Source of the DNA: an uncultured Prevotellaceae bacterium
Lineage (GTDB): Bacteria > Bacteroidota > Bacteroidia > Bacteroidales > Bacteroidaceae
Length of the DNA: 64,000 nucleotides
NCBI GenBank assembly: GCA_900318995.1
Contig: ONMR01000001.1
Location: forward strand, 62,001-126,000
Reading direction: 5' to 3'
Shown here: in pieces, positions 61,568-64,000 of the stretch
Numbering within the stretch: position 1 is the stretch's first letter
How the letters are laid out: each line of letters starts with the position of its first letter
The notes under the pieces: model-generated
The model's input: only the letters and a program-made list of their open reading frames with translations
What the model was told of the DNA's origin: nothing
Database searches by the model: none
Program-made: the position numbers and the translations under genes

Positions 61568-61822
61568 TTACACCATCACCTCATTGCCTTGAATGTTCTT
61601 GATGTTGGATAGGTTATCCATAACATTTGCAAAGAGCCGTTCTCTAAACATACCCATCAGTTCATTGAACTTTGTAGTCATCGGTTCAATCTCATTGTCA
61701 AGCATTAACGGGTCTACCGTTGCCGATACTCCATCAACAAAGCATTCATAATCCTTTGTCAAATCTACCATTGCATTCAACACAACTTGTGATTCCTTGC
61801 TTACCTTAAATGTTCTTTCCAT
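61568..61822 (-). CDS. Small unknown protein of the integrative element (84 aa)
   Basis: An 84-residue acidic protein (MERTFKVSKESQVVLNAMVDL) with predicted helices and no cysteine motif beyond one Cys. It is not recognised. It starts 22 bases after the integrase stop codon and precedes the 268-aa gene on the same strand, suggesting co-transcription. It could be a small regulatory or recombination-directionality factor; nothing in the sequence proves that. Confidence 0.6.
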   Translation of the reverse strand: MERTFKVSKESQVVLNAMVDLTKDYECFVDGVSATVDPLMLDNEIEPMTTKFNELMGMFRERLFANVMDNLSNIKNIQGNEVMV

Positions 61823-61844
61823 AATCGTTCTATTTTGTTTATAA

Positions 61845-63215
61845 TCATTTATCCAATAGTCTTACCAGCTCACGGCCCATGTCATCATCAATGTCACGAT
61901 AACGGGCAAATGCTCTTGAACCCTCTGCATGGCCGGAGAACTTGCCAATCAAATTGGGGTCTTTCACTTGCTTGTATAGGTTACCGCAAAATGTACGTCT
62001 TGCAAGATGTGAACTTGCAACCTCATTAAGAGGTCGCCACACTTGTTCTCTTGTCAGTGAATCCAACACCAGAACCTTGCGAGTCAGTCCGGCAATGGCA
62101 AACATCTTTTTGATTGCTTGATTGTAATTCTGGTCAGATATGAACGGCAATAGTTTGTTGTCTGGAATGTTTGCATATCTATTTACAATCTCTTTGGCCG
62201 TTTCATTAAGAGGAACTCTCACAATCTTGCCGTTTGCGTTCAATGTCTTGACGGGTATATATTCAACCATGTCGCCCACAACACTTTGTTTTGTCAGTCT
62301 TGATAGGTCTGACACACGGCATCCAATCAGGCATTGGAAAACGAATATATCTCTTTGTACGGCAAGACTCGGATTGTCAGTGAGGTCAGTATTATAGAGC
62401 TGGTTTCGTTCCTCATTGGTGATGTAGTATGGTGTTCCGTAAATGCTTGTTCCTATCTCATATCCATTAAATGGATCATTGGTTGTGAAACCTCTGTCAA
62501 TGGCCCAATTTGTGAATGCTCTTAATCTTTTCATGATGTCGATAATTGCATTCTCACCTCTGGGTTGCGGTTCTCTACTTTCCGGCACGGAAAGAAAAGC
62601 ATTCTTATACCTTGCATTGGCAAACGTCATGTTGCCATCAGAGTCATGGCCGATAAGGTTGTGTTCATCAGATAAGAAATCGGAGAAATCACGCAACACA
62701 TCTGGACTGATGGATTCAAAGGTCAAATCCAATCCTTTGTATATGTCAAATCTTTGAAACACCCTCAATGTGGCTCTTGTTGTGGCTTTGCGGTGTTCCG
62801 ACATCTTATGTGTTGTTATATACTGATTGTATCTATCAAAATAACCATTGCTTGTGATTGTTCCCTGATTGGGAAAGTTGTATGATGTCATCAGGTTAAC
62901 AAGCCAATCTTTGGGTAATTCGGTTTTGCCAGCACCAGACGCAATGAATGATTGACTTATCAGTTCTTTGATGTCATTGATTCTCTTGTTCTGTTCTGTC
63001 AGTTCTGAAATAACCCTCTTTTGCTCTGCATTCATCAATCGAGTTTTGGGGATGTTATTACACCCATGCTCGTTGTTCCAATAGTCAGGTGAAACAAAGA
63101 TGTTTGTTCTTGCTCTTTGGTTGATGTGATGACCATGAAAGAACCTCACCATCACCTCACTTTTGCCGGATATCTTGTCGGTTTTACTTGACAATGATAA
63201 TTGAATGGTCGCCAT
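61845..63215 (-). CDS. Tyrosine-type site-specific recombinase (integrase)
   Basis: A 456-residue phage-type integrase of the Bacteroidetes kind. It has an N-terminal arm-binding region, a SAM-like core-binding domain (about 110-220) and a catalytic domain with Arg in LIGCRVSDLSRLT, Lys in VKTLNANGKIVRVPL, His-x-x-Arg in SSHLARRTFCGNL, His in GKFSGHAEGSRAF and the nucleophile Tyr in ARYRDIDDD. It should integrate and excise the element at the tRNA-Arg 3' end. Its gene is next to attR, and its promoter overlaps TTGGCGAC repeats, so it may control its own expression. Confidence 0.95.
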   Translation of the reverse strand: MATIQLSLSSKTDKISGKSEVMVRFFHGHHINQRARTNIFVSPDYWNNEHGCNNIPKTRLMNAEQKRVISELTEQNKRINDIKELISQSFIASGAGKTELPKDWLVNLMTSYNFPNQGTITSNGYFDRYNQYITTHKMSEHRKATTRATLRVFQRFDIYKGLDLTFESISPDVLRDFSDFLSDEHNLIGHDSDGNMTFANARYKNAFLSVPESREPQPRGENAIIDIMKRLRAFTNWAIDRGFTTNDPFNGYEIGTSIYGTPYYITNEERNQLYNTDLTDNPSLAVQRDIFVFQCLIGCRVSDLSRLTKQSVVGDMVEYIPVKTLNANGKIVRVPLNETAKEIVNRYANIPDNKLLPFISDQNYNQAIKKMFAIAGLTRKVLVLDSLTREQVWRPLNEVASSHLARRTFCGNLYKQVKDPNLIGKFSGHAEGSRAFARYRDIDDDMGRELVRLLDK

Positions 63216-63245
63216 TGCTTTGATATAAATAATGATTCAGTGCAT

Positions 63246-63253
63246 CAAAGATA
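63246..63253 (-). promoter_or_regulatory. -7 promoter element of the integrase gene
   Basis: Minus-strand TATCTTTG, a perfect TAnnTTTG, 30 bases before the integrase start codon. The nearest TTGGCGAC copy (63262-63269) lies within its -33 spacer. Confidence 0.55.
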
Positions 63254-63261
63254 ATACGTTT

Positions 63262-63300
63262 TTGGCGACTTTGGTTATATTTTGGCGACTTTTTGGCGAC
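63262..63300 (+). other. Right arm-type integrase sites, three TTGGCGAC copies
   Basis: TTGGCGAC at 63262-63269, 63282-63289 and 63293-63300, spaced 20 and 11 bases, in the same orientation as the two left copies. An inverted copy GTCGCCAA is at 63420-63427, 17 bases from attR. Confidence 0.65.
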
Positions 63301-63443
63301 TTACATGAAATTATTTGAAAACGGATGCAATCTTTTGAAATGGCAAACAAGTAATTCAAGATATTGCAAATCAAATGTTTTACGTCACAATAGAACTATT
63401 ATCCAACGAATTGCGAAAAGTCGCCAATTTCATACTTTATACC

Positions 63444-63458
63444 CCCAGCGGAGGTACA
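63444..63458 (+). other. attR, displaced original 3' end of tRNA-Arg
   Basis: CCCAGCGGAGGTACA matches the tRNA 3' end except for A at 63452. That A would make a Watson-Crick A-U pair with tRNA base 57061, where the present tRNA has a G-U wobble. It is therefore probably the ancestral end. Confidence 0.8.
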
Positions 63459-63506
63459 AATATAGGCGGCATCAAGCCGCCTATATTTGTACCTGGACCT
63501 TTTTTT
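63453..63506 (+). terminator. Perfect 18-bp palindrome with T-tract, displaced tRNA-Arg terminator
   Basis: The left arm 63453-63470 pairs perfectly with 63476-63493 (loop ATCAA), then TGGACCTTTTTTT. The left arm includes the last bases of the tRNA (GGTACA), so before integration this would have been the terminator directly attached to the tRNA. No gene now reads into it from the left. Confidence 0.8.
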
Positions 63507-63507
63507 A

Positions 63508-63602
63508 ATTTGCTTCGCAAATGGCAGTCCTCCGGACTGACGGCTTCGCCGTTTTTATCAGATTTTATTAGAACCCAAATTTAAAGTTCAGGAAACTCCT
63601 GA
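63508..63602. repeat. Series of four mini-hairpins with 3-base loops
   Basis: Stems of 5-6 bp with loops of three bases: ATTTGC-TTC-GCAAAT (63508-63522), CAGTCC-TCC-GGACTG (63525-63539), ACGGC-TTC-GCCGT (63540-63552, then TTTTT) and TCAGGA-AAC-TCCTGA (63588-63602). No coding explanation was found in this gap between attR and the GlsB gene. Confidence 0.7.
63571..63599 (-). pseudogene. Inverted 29-nt partial copy of tRNA-Arg(CCT)
   Basis: The minus strand matches tRNA bases 57084-57112 (anticodon arm through the start of the T-loop) at 27 of 29 positions. The acceptor and D-arm parts are missing. The plus strand here would be antisense to the tRNA. Confidence 0.75.
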
Positions 63603-63677
63603 CCTTATTTTCGATGTCTGCCATTCTTAGGCATTAATTAATCGGGCTATAATGGAGAGTTCTTTAGTAAATGATGT

Positions 63678-63685
63678 ATCTTTGG
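63678..63685 (+). promoter_or_regulatory. -7 promoter element for the GlsB-like gene
   Basis: TATCTTTG is a perfect TAnnTTTG match 27 bases before the start codon. Confidence 0.55.
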
Positions 63686-63712
63686 GGATACTAACCTTTT
63701 AAAATATTAATT

Positions 63713-63955
63713 ATGGGTCTTATTATTTCTATTCTTATTGGTTGCTTGGCTGGTTTTCTGGCTGGCAAGATTATGAAAGGTGGCGGTTTTGGTTTCTGGA
63801 TCAATCTGCTGGTTGGTGTAGTAGGTGGTTTTCTGGGCGGTAATATCCTGAGTTGGATTGGCATTAGCTGGGGCGGAACCGTTATCGGCTCTCTTATAAC
63901 AGCAGTTATCGGTGCTGTTGTACTGCTTTGGATTATATCTCTTTTCAAGAAGTGA
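63713..63955 (+). CDS. GlsB/YeaQ/YmgE-family small membrane protein
   Basis: An 80-residue, very hydrophobic protein with three predicted helices (LIISILIGCLAGFLAGKIM, WINLLVGVVGGFLGGNIL, VIGSLITAVIGAVVLLWII) separated by Gly-rich turns. This is the pattern of the transglycosylase-associated/GlsB family, which are stress-linked inner-membrane proteins of unknown mechanism. It has its own promoter and is followed six bases later by copy 2 of the 36-nt palindromic repeat. It marks the return to chromosomal DNA beyond the integrative element. Confidence 0.92.
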   Translation: MGLIISILIGCLAGFLAGKIMKGGGFGFWINLLVGVVGGFLGGNILSWIGISWGGTVIGSLITAVIGAVVLLWIISLFKK

Positions 63956-63960
63956 TAAAA

Positions 63961-63996
63961 TAGTACAATTGGGGACAGACCCCTTTTGTATCATTT
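63961..63996. repeat. 36-nt palindromic repeat, copy 2 (REP-like)
   Basis: Arms TACAA...TTGTA surround GGGG-ACAGA-CCCC. It matches copy 1 (51699-51734) at 32 of 36 positions, with the compensatory A-T for C-G change at positions 7/27. It lies directly after the GlsB-like gene. Confidence 0.75.
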
Positions 63997-64000
63997 CCGA

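Larger units (their letters stand above)
57117..63458. mobile_element. 6.3-kb tRNA-Arg integrative element with replication module, no relaxase
   Basis: Bounded by 15-base direct repeats, the tRNA 3' end at 57117-57131 and CCCAGCGGAGGTACA at 63444-63458 (14 of 15 identical). All seven genes are on the minus strand. From the right: tyrosine integrase, 84-aa and 268-aa unknowns, excisionase-like HTH, RepA-like ATPase, DUF6371/primase-like protein and a 190-aa unknown. Tandem 11-bp iterons and a TGAACA cluster suggest a replication origin. I see no relaxase, type IV secretion, toxin, resistance or capsid gene. It is therefore either a minimal replicating integrative element or a phage satellite. 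Confidence 0.88.

Noticed and set aside
57117-63458. Complete prophage
   Set aside because: No terminase, portal, capsid, tail or lysis gene; 6.3 kb is too small.

Overview
The window is a contiguous stretch of a Bacteroidales chromosome, probably Bacteroidaceae or Prevotellaceae. The reasons are the gene content (UpxY-type antiterminator, DUF4292 and DUF4254 proteins, multidomain nucleoside kinase, sigma-54, WbqC, IspG with an insertion), the many promoters with a TAnnTTTG -7 element, the moderate GC content and the weak ribosome-binding sites. Nearly everything from 1 to about 57,000 is ordinary chromosomal backbone, densely packed and often with 4-base start/stop overlaps.

Layout. 1-3073: 3' part of rpoC. 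3127-11173: dgt, dut, a TPR lipoprotein/DUF4292/EnvC-like envelope operon, prfB, a CYTH protein, VanZ and a helix-hairpin-helix protein. 11175-16732: alkaline phosphatase, a cyclophilin lipoprotein, an isolated UpxY regulator with UDP-sugar dehydrogenase, and an ECF sigma factor with a membrane TonB-domain partner. 16798-24509: an aromatic amino acid / aryl-acid locus (aminotransferase, indolepyruvate oxidoreductase, DUF975, sodium/solute symporter, ACT protein, phenylacetate-CoA ligase). 24552-33192: a long leftward housekeeping run (nucleoside kinase, rpoN, purE, ispG, cysS, glutaminyl-cyclase-like M28, SufE, a lipoprotein). 33369-45452: FKBP isomerase, Lrp regulator with an amidotransferase-dipeptidase fusion, a lipoprotein with fabF-acpP, DUF4254-GT9, and wbqC-lepB-dapB-DUF4890. 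45597-56979: pckA with a structured leader, then a plant-polysaccharide enzyme set (three esterase modules in two genes, GH3, GH127-esterase fusion) without SusC/SusD, interrupted by upp.

The accessory part is a 6.3-kb integrative element (about 57117-63458) inserted in the 3' end of tRNA-Arg(CCT). All its genes are on the minus strand: tyrosine integrase, two unknown proteins, an excisionase-like HTH protein, a RepA-like AAA ATPase, a DUF6371/primase-like protein and one more unknown. It carries a replication-type module: six perfect tandem 11-bp iterons between the ATPase and primase genes, and a second cluster of TGAACA motifs after the primase gene. I see no relaxase, conjugation or capsid gene. 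It looks like a minimal self-replicating integrative element or phage satellite. Its ends carry six copies of TTGGCGAC, candidate integrase arm sites. The element replaced the 3' acceptor strand of the tRNA and pushed the original tRNA terminator 6.3 kb away. A 29-bp inverted partial copy of the tRNA lies just beyond.

Two copies of a 36-nt palindromic element (after upp and at the window end) differ by a compensatory base-pair change, which suggests a REP-like structured repeat. All functions are assigned from sequence reading and remembered family features; no searches were run.
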